DNA of 64,000 bases from Typha latifolia. Lineage: Eukaryota > Streptophyta > Magnoliopsida > Poales > Typhaceae. Under the pieces are notes generated by a model that did no database searches, was not told the DNA's origin, and saw only the letters and a list, made by a program, of their open reading frames with translations. Where the stretch lies: the NCBI GenBank assembly GCA_019914945.1, contig CM034102.1, forward strand, positions 6,871,501 through 6,935,500. The letters are read 5' to 3'. Each line of letters starts with the position of its first letter. The first letter of the stretch is position 1. Below, piece after piece: positions 12,001 through 23,465 of this stretch. Both the position numbers and the translations under genes were made by a program.

Positions 12001-15000
12001 TTTTTTTGCTACAGTAATAAAGACTAAAAGCAAGAAAAAGACATACAAAGAAAGAGGAGGAGGAAGAGACCGAAGAAAAGAGAGGAAGAAAAGGAGAGAG
12101 GGAGAGGCTAGAGAGAAAATAAAGAGAAATGAGAGACATTGGGCACCGAAAAGAAAGAAGAAATGAAAAAAATTAGAGAGAGGGAGAGCTTGTATCGAGC
12201 GGGATTGGCCTATCCCGACCCGATAAAGATTGAATATTGGCTGATCTGACCAATACTTAGCCAATCCCGATACGTTTCGGCCGGACCCACTTGGGATCCG
12301 CCAAAAATTGGAACCATGTCAAAGACCACTCTGTGCAAGGAGGTAGGTCATACCATCCTAAGCATGATGAACTGATGATGACCGACAAGAAGCAAGATTT
12401 TAAAAGACCGTAGGCAGTAGATGAATGGGCAAAGGGTCACGAAATGCCCGGATGCTAGGCGGGTGGTGCCTAAGAACCACACTAAGCAATTAGAATATGT
12501 TGGAAGACAAACCAATTGGGGTAAGGACAAACCTAGAATTCAAGATGGGTTAGAAATAAACAAATATAGGAAACAATAGTTAGATAAAAAGTAAAATTCA
12601 TACATACAATCTAAAAATATATTAATGTATTTTTGTTAATAACCATACTAAGCAATTAGAATCCACTAATTTATCACGATATGCAATAATTTGAATTTCA
12701 AAGTCAATCAACATACTAAAACATGGTTCAAGATATGAAGGCGATCACCTAGGTGGGATCTAAGCATAGCCTAGTTATATTATGCATAAGGAAGGAGTTT
12801 ACACATTAAGATGGACATTTTTTAAAACAAGGACGAGAAGAAGAATATGACAACATTTATTGTACTATGCATTCCCCTCCATTAAATAAATAGCTTATTG
12901 TCGAGAAACCTAGATCTAATCAGGCAATGTAGTGCAATACACCCATGCTAGTTCTTATATATTATATTCATTTTTATCCAAGGAAATTTTGTTCATCGAT
13001 GAAACTTTACTGAATAGAATAATACGTCCATCACAAGTAGTATATAAGCTAATGCTATGAGATTGATATGACATCTACTTCTTATAATAGCTACAGCCTT
13101 ACACTATAAAATCTTTAAGGGCCATGAACAAGCCAATTTCAATTTCCTAATTCTCTCCAGCTCTATATCACAAGATTTCTTTACATATCAATATCAGTGT
13201 GGTAAATAAAAATGAGAAACTTTCAGTTCCTAGAGGCCACAATCAACCAATAAAAAGTCATCAGAGACTTAAAAGCTGCAACTAGGGTGTATGGACAATT
13301 TGACGATGGAACATGCCATTGGTCATGTTATCTTGCCACAACGCGATATGGCATCATGACATGGCATGATGACATACCTTGCCCCATGTAAGGTCATTTT
13401 GGTGTTACACTGTAGTGCCAAAATTGAGTAGGCACTACACATGTCAATTAGCGCAATTCATATTGCCAAACACTTTAGTTCATGGTCATAAATCATAATC
13501 ATAAGTTCATAACCACTTCCCAATGAGTGTTTTCTCGAGACACACATTCAACAGAGACTTTTCTTCATGTGAGCAAAGCACCCCCACAAAACAAGGTACT
13601 TTTACCTTGATTGCAAGTTCAATAAGAAATGAAATTGATGAGAACATCAACAGAATAGAAACAGACTTGAAATAGGAAAGTGACTAGTATATTATGCATT
13701 CATCATGTAGCCATTAAGTTAAGAGGAAGAAAAAAATACAGCTGAGCTATGAACGACAATGCTGGACAATTGGGAAATACTATAAAAGCTCAGATAGCCA
13801 GAGTGCGAATGTTAGTTTATCAGTAGGGTAACAAAAAGAAGCATGTAAAACAACAATTCTATGTGATAGACTGAGACAAGTTAGAACTAGCACTCTATAA
13901 AGTGTATTACATGAAAATTCCTTTATACTGTTAGAGTATTCCAATAGGGACTACATAGCACGCTTGTATAGGGAGGTGACCTGATTGAAGTAATAGGTAC
14001 CTAAACCTGGAGGTAAGGAGAAATCTCATGAGGAAATAGTAAGAGAAAAGATAATACACACTTGATTGTTGAAACTTCAAACTCTAGAAATAAGGCCACA
14101 GTAAGATGCGATGGACTTCAGAAATATTCCTTGCAAGTTGCAACTTTTAACTCAAGTACATCTTTCTGATTTCTTTTCTTTTAAGCACATAATTCATTTC
14201 ATATTTTCATTACATATTCTCCAATACCTTTCAGAATAATGTGTCAAAGTACCTCATAGACATATGTGAAATTGTTTCTCTTATTTTTGTACTTAAAACA
14301 TAAATACTCATCTTCTCTATCTACAGATCATGTACTTACTTACAGAGAGAAGGAAACTTTTGAGGCCCAACCAATTTTTTATTTTATCATTTACGAAATG
14401 GTTAGTTTAGTACTACAAAATTGTACCAATAATCTGTGCACTCACCATTTTCTTTAAGTGGACTGTGAAAGATCATTCTCTTTTACATAACTTCATGTCG
14501 TTTCCCATGACCCCACCACTAGTTTGAATGTTTATAACTTTGGGAAGGATATATTATAAAGAGTTACAATAAGGATAAAGAATATCTAAATCAAGATGAG
14601 CATATGATTTAATATTAAAATTTGAAAGAATGCAAAAAAATATCGAGTCCCTAAAAACTGTCCAACTGCTCTTCTACTAAGATGTAGGCCATCAAATCAC
14701 AATAATGCCTACAAAAGAAAGGAGCTACTCTCCCCATAGTAATGTTCTGATAATAGCATACAGTCCATTTCATCACTCTAGGCTCTTTCAAGCACATGTA
14801 AAACAAATTTCGCTAGTGCTGCAGATCTGATCTTATTATTTGGAGGAAATATTACTAAAATTTCTCCAATTTTCCTTCTGACTAATATAAAGAAAGCAGA
14901 CAGCGGAAAAAAGAACCATAGATCTAATGGTCTAAATCTTCAACTTGGCAAACCTTCGAATTCTTAATCAACACTCGAATAATTTGAAGCGGAAAAGGAA

Positions 15001-15219
15001 TGAGAGCAACAAGAAGCTCTAGTAAAAAAAGTAACGAAATTTATCTATGGCGAGGAATGAAATAAATACCTTTCGCCGGAGGTGTTCATCAGGGATCCCA
15101 GAGACGATCCCGATCTCGCCGGGCTTGATCTCGACGAGGGCATCCGAAGAGAACAATCTCGTCTGCGAGAAGAGAGAGCGGCCGAAGGAAAGGGCACGTC
15201 GTGGGAGAGGAGTGGCCAT
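3020..15219 (-). CDS. NDUFS4: NADH dehydrogenase [ubiquinone] iron-sulfur protein 4, mitochondrial (complex I 18-kDa subunit)
   Basis: Five exons on the minus strand join in frame: 15219-15070, 10978-10890, 8204-8075, 6615-6586, 3076-3020. They encode 151 residues, close to the ~154 usual in plants. All introns are GT-AG. Residues 1-28 form a mitochondrial presequence rich in Arg and Ser with no acidic residue before the end ([17 protein letters not shown]...), with a likely cleavage near RLFSS. The mature part carries the ETC complex I NDUFS4 signatures: [15 protein letters not shown], then [19 protein letters not shown], then [20 protein letters not shown], then [20 protein letters not shown]. 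The product is an accessory subunit of the matrix-arm N module of complex I; the Arabidopsis orthologue is FROSTBITE1. The in-frame codon at 15225 is GTG, so the first ATG (15219) is taken as the start. About 12 kb of introns surround 456 coding bases. Confidence 0.95.
3077..6585 (-). other. NDUFS4 intron 4
   Basis: A 3.5-kb phase-0 intron with donor GTAACT. It is AT-rich. I saw no transposon ends or coding segment in it; the small open frames are chance. Confidence 0.8.
6586..6615 (-). CDS. NDUFS4: NDUFS4 exon 4 (30-bp micro-exon)
   Basis: Only ten codons, [10 protein letters not shown], between acceptor TGCAG and donor GTAAC. It supplies the conserved KRHTPLL motif. Without it the flanking exons would still join in frame (both junctions are phase 0), so skipping would silently delete the motif. 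Confidence 0.93.
6616..8074 (-). other. NDUFS4 intron 3
   Basis: A 1.46-kb intron with donor GTATGT. A purine-rich patch at about 7670-7745 gives spurious open frames on both strands. No repeat ends were recognised. Confidence 0.8.
8075..8204 (-). CDS. NDUFS4: NDUFS4 exon 3
   Basis: It completes the split Lys codon and encodes [20 protein letters not shown], then an Ala/Glu-rich helix ending in HGWDYV. This is the most conserved block of the family. The donor is GTG|GTATGT. Confidence 0.95.
8205..10889 (-). other. NDUFS4 intron 2
   Basis: A 2.7-kb phase-2 intron. It contains a local tandem duplication at 10433-10640; the rest shows no recognisable feature. Confidence 0.8.
10433..10640. repeat. 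124-bp tandem duplication in NDUFS4 intron 2
   Basis: The phrase caactgcYtctaWgRgac begins at 10433 and again at 10557. Both copies continue with ctttctctcRgtatttgcag and then aataaaat followed by gcaRtaacttgca. The second copy is shorter. Substitutions between copies show it is not recent. Confidence 0.85.
10890..10978 (-). CDS. NDUFS4: NDUFS4 exon 2
   Basis: Between acceptor ACAG|GTC and donor AA|GTATGG. It encodes [20 protein letters not shown], then WKINFVSTQ and two bases of the Lys codon. The family signature for this region is very well preserved. Confidence 0.95.
10979..15069 (-). other. NDUFS4 intron 1
   Basis: A 4.1-kb phase-0 intron that starts GTATTT at 15069. It holds one GA/CT-tract transposon (11445-12318). 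A short inverted repeat, catcatg..catgatg, lies near 13352-13371. The rest is unannotated AT-rich DNA. Confidence 0.8.
11445..12318 (+). mobile_element. hAT-like non-autonomous element, GA/CT-tract family, copy 1
   Basis: The ends are inverted: GGTTCCAAAATTCGATAT at 11448 and, on the other strand, GGTTCCAATTTTTGGCGGAT from 12315. The interior has an AT-rich part with the family phrase gaagcctaaaaactaaaaat (near 11633), a CT-rich tract (11690-11975), a GA-rich tract (12050-12190) and a CG-richer end with GGCTGATCTGACC-like and TATCCCGACCCG words. Two related copies are at 42127-42746 and 55589-56465. No transposase is present. The target duplication is degraded here. Confidence 0.6.
15070..15219 (-). 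CDS. NDUFS4: NDUFS4 exon 1 (start codon and mitochondrial presequence)
   Basis: Fifty codons from ATG at 15219 to CGGCGAAAG, followed by donor GTATTT. It holds the Arg/Ser-rich presequence and [22 protein letters not shown] content is higher than in the surrounding introns, which produces long antisense open frames that are not genes. Confidence 0.94.
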
Positions 15220-15308
15220 TTCCACCTCGGCACCAGAGAGAAGCGAAGAGGGGCGTTCTACCCTCGCGAGAGAGAGAAGGGAGGGGAGAAGGAACTTAGT
15301 TTTTCTCG

Positions 15309-15350
15309 CACGTGCTATGCAGGTGTCAAAGGGAAAATTGTGTATTAATA
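15309..15350 (-). promoter_or_regulatory. candidate NDUFS4 core promoter (G-box and TATA-like)
   Basis: On the minus strand a TATA-like TATTAATA lies at 15350-15343, about 125 bases upstream of the start codon, and a G-box core CACGTG lies at 15309-15314 just downstream of it. The spacing suits a short 5' leader. These are motif matches only. Confidence 0.35.
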
Positions 15351-15429
15351 GAGGAAAATTGCAAGGTTTTGATGCAAGGGACTCTCTTTTTCTTTTTAGT
15401 TAAATTAAATTAGAAGGAAATTGGGGTTA

Positions 15430-15960
15430 GCAGTGTGAACTGTGAAGGAGGCAAGCTTGATCGAGCTTTGGGTCTGATCGAGTTTCGAGCACTCAAATTA
15501 TGTTAAGGCTTGGCACGATAACATTCAAGCCGAGCCCAATACTAGCTCGAGCTTTAAACAAGCCCAATTCAAGTGTATTTAAACGGAGTTAAGTTCAAAC
15601 CTAATTTAAGTTTGAATCTTGAACAAACCAAATTAAATACTAATTCTTAAGTTGGTCATCTCAAGCTTGATTTAAGCTTCAATTAAATAGAATGTGATTA
15701 GGATCGAATGAACTAATTAGATCAATCCTAAGATGATAAGTGATGATAAGAAATATTAGCAAAAATATATTAAAAAAAGTCATTAGATAAATATCTAATA
15801 ATTCCAAACTAGACCTAAAATAATTAGTATAATATAAGATCAATTTTAAATAAGCCTGAGCTGGATGGTTTATGCTCAAGCTCTCATTGAAGTTAAATTT
15901 GAGCTTATTTTACTACTCAAGCTCAGCTTGGTTAGGCATCCATAGGTTAAAAACTTAGAA
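15430..15960. mobile_element. decayed GAGCTTG-rich hAT-like remnant
   Basis: The words gagctt, aagcttga, ctcgagct and caagctc recur throughout, as in the nested hAT element at 62265-63410. Clean terminal repeats and target duplication are not visible, so the limits are approximate. It sits directly upstream of the NDUFS4 promoter. Confidence 0.4.
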
Positions 15961-17933
15961 TACTCCCGTAAAACAAAGCAATGCCTCATATACGGTGCAA
16001 AAATACAAGAGATGAAGATCCATATACAATATTTAAAAGAAGTGTCACAACCTCAATAACAAGAGAGAGAAAAGTTGTAACACTAACCAAAAAATAAAAG
16101 AGCAAGGGAGAGGCGGGTTTGCACATACCCATCCTCTCCCCTCTCTTTCTTCCCTCCTACTCCTTTGCTAGGCCAAGGATGAGAGAAGGACAAGCCTAGA
16201 CCACCCATGGGCACCCCAGCGATGGCGTGCACGATGGGCGGGCCTTAGGTAGTGGGCTGCCGCCCTCCATTCTCTCTCTCCCTATTTCTTTCCCTCCACT
16301 CGGTTCACTCCCCTCACCCATTCTTCTTATTTTAATACTTACCCCCTCTATTCAGTCGTCATCGTGGTTGTTGTTGTCATGGCTAGGCTAATGAAGTCAT
16401 CGTCATAGGTGAGTCTTCCTCCATCGCTTTTTCATTTTGTATCCAGTGTTAGTGTGGCACTTCGGGCGCGACGCCTTCCTTCTCCCTCTGCCTTCGGGGG
16501 TTCAACAGCAATTGGCCGCTAGCATGGGTCCTCGTCCTTCTCGTGGGGACAATTCTAAGCTTGGGGGGAAGCCCCTCCCCTTCAATGTAGCGCCTCAATC
16601 GGTCATGCTGGGGATTGCCCGCTTGGGCTAGGTGGTGCCTAGCCAGAGCGCGCCCGGGGCTCAAGCTGGGTGGAGCCAGCCTGAGCACGTCAGCCTAAGC
16701 ATTTTCTTATTTTTGTTTGATTATTATTAGGCTGGGCAGGGCCTGAACCCGATTTTTCTTCCTTTCCTTTTTGTTATTATTTGTCCTCTCTTTCACTACC
16801 TTTTAAATTTAGAAATAAGTGTTGACTAGTGATTCTATTGTAGAGCATCTTGGGACTAGCGCTCACTCTAGAGCCGGCCGTGATTAAAGTAGGGACTCTT
16901 TATCGCCAAAAAGCGAATCTAGGTAAGTGGTCTATCAACTATTGTATTTATCATTTAGTGTGATGGTTGACAATATGAGCATCTATGACATGCTAATCCG
17001 TTTATCATAGTAAAACTTGTTTGATTAACAAGCTACCCGATATGACTTTTATTAATTTAATTGTGATGTATCCATCTGCATGCTTAGATGTCTATTCTTA
17101 TGATTACGTTATGCTAGTCATATTTACCTTATCATGTCAGTTGCACAATGATAAAGAGGGTGACATCTGTATCTTAGCAGTACTCAACACCTCCTCAGCT
17201 AGAGTTAGGAGATCGGGATATTTATATTATTACATAGTAGGGCTCACGCCTGATGTAACAACCTGCCCAAAAAAAATTTAATTAATTTTTTAGGCACGAC
17301 GTGGCCGGCCTCGTGCCCATGCAAGCTACATAAGCAGCTTGCGTGGTGAGGCGCCACGCGCCCACCGTCGATGCCGCCCTCCACCGCCTCTCTTTCTCCC
17401 TCTATATATCTCCTTCTCTCCCTCTATATCTCTCTCTCAATTTCGGTCTCTCTCTCTCTCTCTCTCTCACCGAGGTCGGCTTACCGCCGTCGCCGCTGGA
17501 GCCTCCCTCCCCACCCCCTCTCTCTATTTTTTTCTTCTCCCCACTCTCTGTTTCGGTCTCTCGCTCTCTCTACTCCTTCCCTCAAACTATCTCTCTCTCT
17601 CTCAAACTTTCTCTCTCTTTTTCCTCGTGTCGCCGCCGCCCGCCGCCAACCGGGGTAAGTTTCTCTCTTTCCCTCTCTCTCTATCTCCTCTCTCTCTTTA
17701 TCTAGCTCTCTTTCTCTTGCCCTCAGGCTCGGGCTCGCCGGAGCTGAGCCGCCGGCGAGAGGCCGGCTGTTGGATGGTGCCCTCCCCGTTGGCCCGGATC
17801 TGCAACCCCCTCCCTCACCTTCTCTCTTTCTTCTCTTCCATTTCTTCTTCTTCTTTCTTCTTTCTTCTTTCTTCTTTCTTCTTCTTCCTTTCTCCTTTCT
17901 TTTCCCTCAGCTCTCCTACTCCTCTTTCTGGAT

Positions 17934-17956
17934 AGTGCTGGGCTCGGCCCAGCACT
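17934..17956. repeat. perfect 10-bp stem hairpin, 3-base loop
   Basis: AGTGCTGGGC, loop TCG, then GCCCAGCACT. It is followed directly by gtagcag. The same structure is kept, with one mismatch, in the inverted relative at 54005-54055. Confidence 0.85.
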
Positions 17957-19484
17957 GTAGCAGAGCATTGGTGGCATTATTCATTATTTTATTTATTTAT
18001 ATTAATTTTGTTTATTTATTTAGTTAGGTATTGCTTTCTTAATTAATGTAGATAACTTATACATTAATTATTTTCATAATAATATATATTCTTCAACATG
18101 ATGATTATTAATTATAATTAGTATAATTAATGATTAACTATGTTATAAACTATTGTGCATAAATATAGGTAATACTTATATTTATTTAATTATGTATTTA
18201 TATTTCTATTAGATTAATAGATAGTGTTGTAAATTATAATTATTAGATTTATGTACTGATATTCATAATATATGCATTTTAAGTAATCTTAACAATTTAT
18301 TATATACTATCATGTGTAGAATAAGACATCAGTCTTATTAATTAATTAGTTATTTTTGCATACTTAAGTAAATACTATATAACTTCTTATTAATCAAGAT
18401 AGAGTAAGAATTATAAAATTTATTATACAATAGATCTTGTCTATACGTGTATCTTATTTATAATTATTTAGCTTTTATTTTATAATTATATATTTAGAAT
18501 ATTTTAAATAAAAAGAAACAAATATTTCTCTTTATGTTATAACTAGCATTTTATGATAATAATATAATTATAGCATTTGAATCGTATCTATAATATAGAT
18601 TTAATTATGTAATCAAAAATAAAAAGAAGTGATTCTAAACCTAATAAACCTTTATATTTTACTTGAATTAATTCTAATTAGATGAATGGCTAACTTCATG
18701 CTACTTAAATATTTTCAGATCCCGAACCTCTTATGTGAGGCCCCGTGGACCCTACTAGGACGAGTTGTCGCTCGGTTACCAGATGTGAGGGATACATGAG
18801 TTGTGTCTTCTAATTAGAGGTGAGTAGTCTTATCCCCTAAACGCTTTTCTCAAATTATGATATATTATATATTATGTACATGCATATTTTTGCCTCCAGC
18901 ATGATTATATGACTTTATCTAGAGATAATTTTAATTGAGCATATTTTATCATGTATTTGATTATGCTGATCTGGGATATGCATACATTGGTGATATATAG
19001 AGATGATTGGAGATGATTATATTGTTATGACTTTGTGTCGAGTGATCTCTAGCATGAGTATGCATGTGATAGACTAGCAGTGATATACATGTATTAGATA
19101 TATGGTTAGAGACTGCATTGTATTATTTTCCTCTCAACTTCCTTACCACCTAAATTCCTGATATGTATGACTTGTTATATTACTGAATATATACATGTGA
19201 TCCATCGTATAGAAGAAAATTCATAAATCTCATTAATAGGAAAGCTGATAAAAAAAACATGAGGGTACCCGAGGAGGCGCCAAGGTTAGGGGAGGTTAGG
19301 GGTGTCTGTAGTGATGATTATGGTTGCTGATATGCGATATCTCGTGGTCAATGTCTGAGGTCAGTTGAGTCTGTGCGCACAGACAATCGGACACTTGCCG
19401 TTCGTCAGTGTATGCGTGTGACAAGTTACCCTCATATGATTTCTATTAATTGGTGGGGGTACCCGATCTAGATGGATTTTGATA

Positions 19485-19545
19485 TACCCTTAGCAAATGA
19501 CAGGGTATGATTATGACTGAGATACCCTTAACGTATGATAGTGTA
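19485..19545. repeat. two-copy hairpin unit inside family B LTR
   Basis: Two units of the type TACCCT...AGGGTA at 19485-19507 and 19523-19545 (the second with decayed right arm). They match, on the opposite strand, the five-unit array at 52644-52828. Confidence 0.75.
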
Positions 19546-20492
19546 TGCTTTGAGCCTACGAGTAGGATGTTGAGATCGGGTACCGAATTTTGACTATGCA
19601 TAGTGGTCTAGTATAATGATATTATACCGAGATGTCGGTGATGATCGTGATGTTGGGAAATGCATATAATTTCATTATCATTTGTTATATATGATTATTG
19701 AATAGTCAATGTGCATCATATGTGGTTGCATTTGATATCATAGCATGATCATGATCGGCATACATCATATGTGTTATATTTGAGAGAAAGTTATGATGAT
19801 GGCATGACATGGAGATTTATTTATACATTATCGAGGATTATATATTTTATCAGTTATAACATGACATGTTATCTATTTTTCATTTATGTATTATTAAGGA
19901 ACATTCATATACTCGTTCATGATATGATGCTTTTTCTGATTCATATTATTCACTGAGTCTTTTGCTCATGACTCTTTTATTATTTTTTTAACCCCTCAGA
20001 TATGTAGTACGTGATAGCGACTTGAATTATCTTGAGGAGATATATTAGAGCAAGAATGAGGTGAGCTATATACATGAGATGTTATAGAAGATAGTTTAAC
20101 CAGATATTGAGTTGTACCATTATTTAATATTTATACTTTATTATATCAAACGGTAATTTGTATAATACATGTCAGATTATAGTGTACTCGTGTATCAGTT
20201 GTTTAGTTGTATCTTGATGGTTTGTTGTGGCCTGTGTGGGTCTTGCCAGATTTTGTAGTGGTCTAGTGTATATTATTGTGGACTTTGATATTCATATGTT
20301 AATAAATTTATTTGGTGTTGGATTATATGAGCATAGATATGTTAGCAGGTAGTATTTGATGATGTAATGATTATATGTGCACATGAGTGTATCAGTGTGT
20401 GACGGGCCTCGCCCATCCTCACGTGCGCCGTGCGTGCTGTGTGGGCGCGTAGGCGTGCACATGCCCGTTCTGGGTGGGGGTGTTACACCTGA

Positions 20493-21462
20493 GGTTTTAG
20501 TGTATGTGTGGATCCTAAATAATCAGACAGTAGTTTCACTCCACGATAGGTGATTTACTGTTAATTGGCGAGAGTCATTTTCTTTATGGTATGTAAGCTG
20601 GAAGTAAGTATATGATGACGTAAACCTAGCGATACTTGATGACATAGGGTAAGGGCGTCCATAAGTAACGACTAATGAGTTTCTACATAGTGGTGTGATA
20701 ATGTGGAGCCACATGCTCAAATAGTCATATCGATGTGCGATATTGACTTATATGATGGGCTTACAATTGAGGTTCCTAGTCTGTAGTTGCGGACGATTGA
20801 TCATGTTGTTCGTTGGGTGACGGGGAGATGATTCTACCGTTAGGGTCTACCCTCTCTTGAGGGTCGCTATGATTATTGAGCAAGGGTTGGTGGTCGAGAG
20901 CTTATGTGGAAGGCGTGGTATATATAAGTGATGGATAAAATAGTTGCAGTCTTTTCAAACCATGTTAGCCAATTACATAATATGTATATTTCAGTTACGT
21001 TCAATTGCATAGTTGCACATGCATTTTTCCATACTGAGTATATTATTATCTATGATGCTTAACTAGTGATAGTGTTACTTACTGAGTGTTAAGCTCATTC
21101 CGTGCTGATACTAGATGCATATTGACTTGTACCCTAACGGGATACTTGACATTAATTTATCTCGTAGAGTGATAGGCTCTTTTTTCATGTTTTATTTTGT
21201 ACTTATGTTTAAGAGATTTATGTTATCCCCTTGCTGCATCTTACTTTGAGCATGTATTCTTATAAAGATTTTCACCTCTTTTATTGTATTTGGATAGATT
21301 TATTTTGGCCTGTAGGCCCCCTTTTTGTTTTCATTTAAATTTTGGGTCTTTTCGTTCTTACTAACGTGTTGCGGAGTTCCTAAACTCCATGACACTCGTA
21401 GGGAGAGATAAGGCGTCAAGAAAGAGGTAAGCCTCGTGAGAGTCACGTGGAGGAGTTGGGCT
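20493..21462 (+). other. right-hand flank of the older interrupted element
   Basis: Continues the repeat split by the 17254-20487 insertion. I see no coding domain. Confidence 0.4.
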
Positions 21463-23452
21463 TGTCACGACCCAAAATCGGAATCATGTCCAGCCATGCA
21501 CCTCAATACGCTTGAAATACATGAAGCTTTATTTAAGTGTACAATGGCAAGAGTACATATACAAATAGAATATGCTTTATTTGATGTAGACTAGTTGCAA
21601 CGAAAATAAACTAACGTCATTATTACTGTTTCTCTAAACGAAATTAAATTAATAATTAATTAAAAACATAATACCAAAAGAATGGAAAGGTAAATAGGTA
21701 GATCCTAAGTAGAGGTAAGGTCCCAGTGCATTTTGCTCAGTCGCTACCTGACCATTACATGATATAATAGAAGAAAGAGAAAAAGAAATCTATGAGCCAA
21801 CAACTATAGCTTAGTGAGTGGAATTTACTCGAAAACCAAATAAATTTTAAATTTTTATAGTGTTAAATAAAACCTAAGTTCAACAATATAAATGAAAATT
21901 TTCAATATGCATGCTCTTAAAATAATGACAATGATAACAATAGAAAGTCATAACTTATAACATTGCTTAGTTTTAACATATTAATATCTTTCTAATATTT
22001 ATAATATCATTTATTTTAATAAATTTATACCCTATAGATCCACATCAATTATAAGTCACCTTGAGATGACGCTCGGGTCTTTTCTTCATAGCTGATTTGG
22101 TTAGGATCATTAGGTGGTGTCACTATGTTGAGAGAAGTTAGAGTCACCTCAGAAATTTTTTGATCAATCTTGGGACAGCTCCCTAATTCTACTAGAGTCA
22201 CTTAAGAATGTCACCACAGTGATATGATATAGGACTTTTCCATTGACTTCCAAAGAGACTTGAGTCATCACAGAAAGTCACAATCAAACTATACTGGGAC
22301 TACTTTCTAAGTCATACCAATATTAGTTTTATTTTTTTCCACTAAAATTTATAATTTGCATAAGGTATGACGATGTATTGAGTATAATAATTGAATGCAC
22401 AAAGAAAATATGATAAATAAATTTACACATGAGAATAAAATAAATAAATTTGCACATAATAAATTACATAGTTTAATAAAGGTATGAAATATAATATAAA
22501 TAAATATGTGAGTGAACCCACTCACCTGAGTTTAGACAAGACAACTAAAATCTCTAATTTCTAGCTCACGTGCTAAAACTCACCACATTTAATAATAAAT
22601 AACAAAAATTAATTTTATTTTAAATTAAATTAAGTAATATTAAAATTTTCTACTATTTAACTCAAAAAAATTAATTTGGGCCAAAATAAGCATAATCTTT
22701 TGGGCTGGGCTACAGTTGGCCCGTAGTCCACCCAACCATACACTTAAATGGATTAGGCCAAAGACCCAATCCAATTAAGTAAATGGAACCTACTCGGGTC
22801 CCTTGGATTCGGATCCAACCTGACCCGAATCCAAAACTTAAAGGAAGAAGGCCAAACTCAGGCAACCTGAGTCTGCTTTCTTCAACCCAAAGGGGGAGAT
22901 TGACAAGGGCAAAAGAGAAAAAGAGAAGGAGAGAGAGAGTGTCCGCTGACGACGATTCAACAGCCTCACCTCAAGCTCCCTCAAGCTCTCCGATGCTCTC
23001 GGAACATTGTCGTCCTCACAAGGTAGAGGAGAAACCATAGATGACAATCGACTCTATGGCTGACGGTGATCGGAGCCACAAAGGCTCCAAAGGTGAACAT
23101 TCACGGCACGAGACCAACGATAAGAGGCTTCAAGTGGTGGAGCGGTAGCGACCTAAAGTCGCCAGCTGGCATGATTTGTTGACGAAGCTAAAATCTCACA
23201 ATTAGGTATTTTTTATTTTAACCTATTAAACTGAAATTAAACTTGAGGGGTGGGAGAGGGCTCACCAAGGAGTCACATGGTGGTCTTCAATGGCTCCAGC
23301 GGTACTCCGGCAGGCTGATTCCATGGCGTGACTCCGACGGCGAAAAAGAAGAAAACAAAGGAGGAGAAGAAGATGAAAATATGAGAGGAAGCTAGGGGTT
23401 AAGGAGAGAGAAAAAAGTAAGGTTTAATTTTAGTTCTCACAGAGTTGTTACA
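21463..23452 (+). mobile_element. solo-LTR-like element, family A, copy 1
   Basis: It starts TGTCACGACCCAAAATCGGA and ends GTTGTTACA. It shares, in the same order, many blocks with the copies at 34581-36820 and 39642-41713: the 'cttgaRatacaYgaagc' start, a 'gtcaccttgagatgacgctcg' block, 'gtgagtgaacccactcac', a (C)CAAACCC/GGGCTGGGC-rich part and a coding-like GC-rich segment before 'aaactgaaattaaact'. No target duplication is evident: left flank GGGCT, right flank TGAGA. It directly abuts a Ty3 gag-pol fragment. Confidence 0.65.
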
Positions 23453-23465
23453 TGAGAGGACTACC

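Larger units (their letters stand above)
17254..20487 (+). mobile_element. solo-LTR-like element, 3.2 kb, family B, with CCTGA target duplication
   Basis: It starts TGTAACAACC and ends GTGTTACA, the TG...CA ends of an LTR, and is flanked by CCTGA at 17249-17253 and 20488-20492. It carries a GC-rich head, a long CT-rich stretch (about 17395-17900), a 10-bp stem hairpin at 17934-17956, an AT-rich centre, and two copies of a TACCCT/AGGGTA hairpin unit near 19.5 kb. No internal pol region or second LTR is present, so I call it a solo LTR. The 198-codon open frame over the CT tract is low-complexity and not a gene. A relative in the opposite orientation is at 51719-54613. Confidence 0.75.
16042..21462 (+). 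mobile_element. older LTR-like element interrupted by a nested LTR element
   Basis: It begins TGTCACAACC and extends to about the start of the next LTR-like unit at 21463. It is interrupted by the element at 17254-20487, whose exact target duplication shows that the flanks 16042-17253 and 20488-21462 were once contiguous. It contains CT-rich leader-like DNA and GC-richer patches. No gag or pol domain is recognisable. Its own right end and target duplication are unresolved. Confidence 0.4.

Noticed and set aside
13352..13371. catcatg...catgatg inverted repeat in NDUFS4 intron 1
   Set aside because: A seven-base stem in AT-rich intron is expected by chance, and nothing else supports a function.
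15220..15225. An in-frame start two codons upstream of the NDUFS4 ATG
   Set aside because: The codon at 15225-15223 is GTG; the first ATG of the frame is at 15219, so the protein begins MATPLPRR.
15047..15403. 118-codon and 88-codon plus-strand open frames over NDUFS4 exon 1
   Set aside because: They are antisense shadows of a GC-rich exon and its leader, with low-complexity Arg/Glu composition and no family match.
17339..17935. 198-codon plus-strand open frame
   Set aside because: It is Ser/Leu/Pro low-complexity translation of a CT-rich tract inside an LTR-like element, and is open in all three frames.
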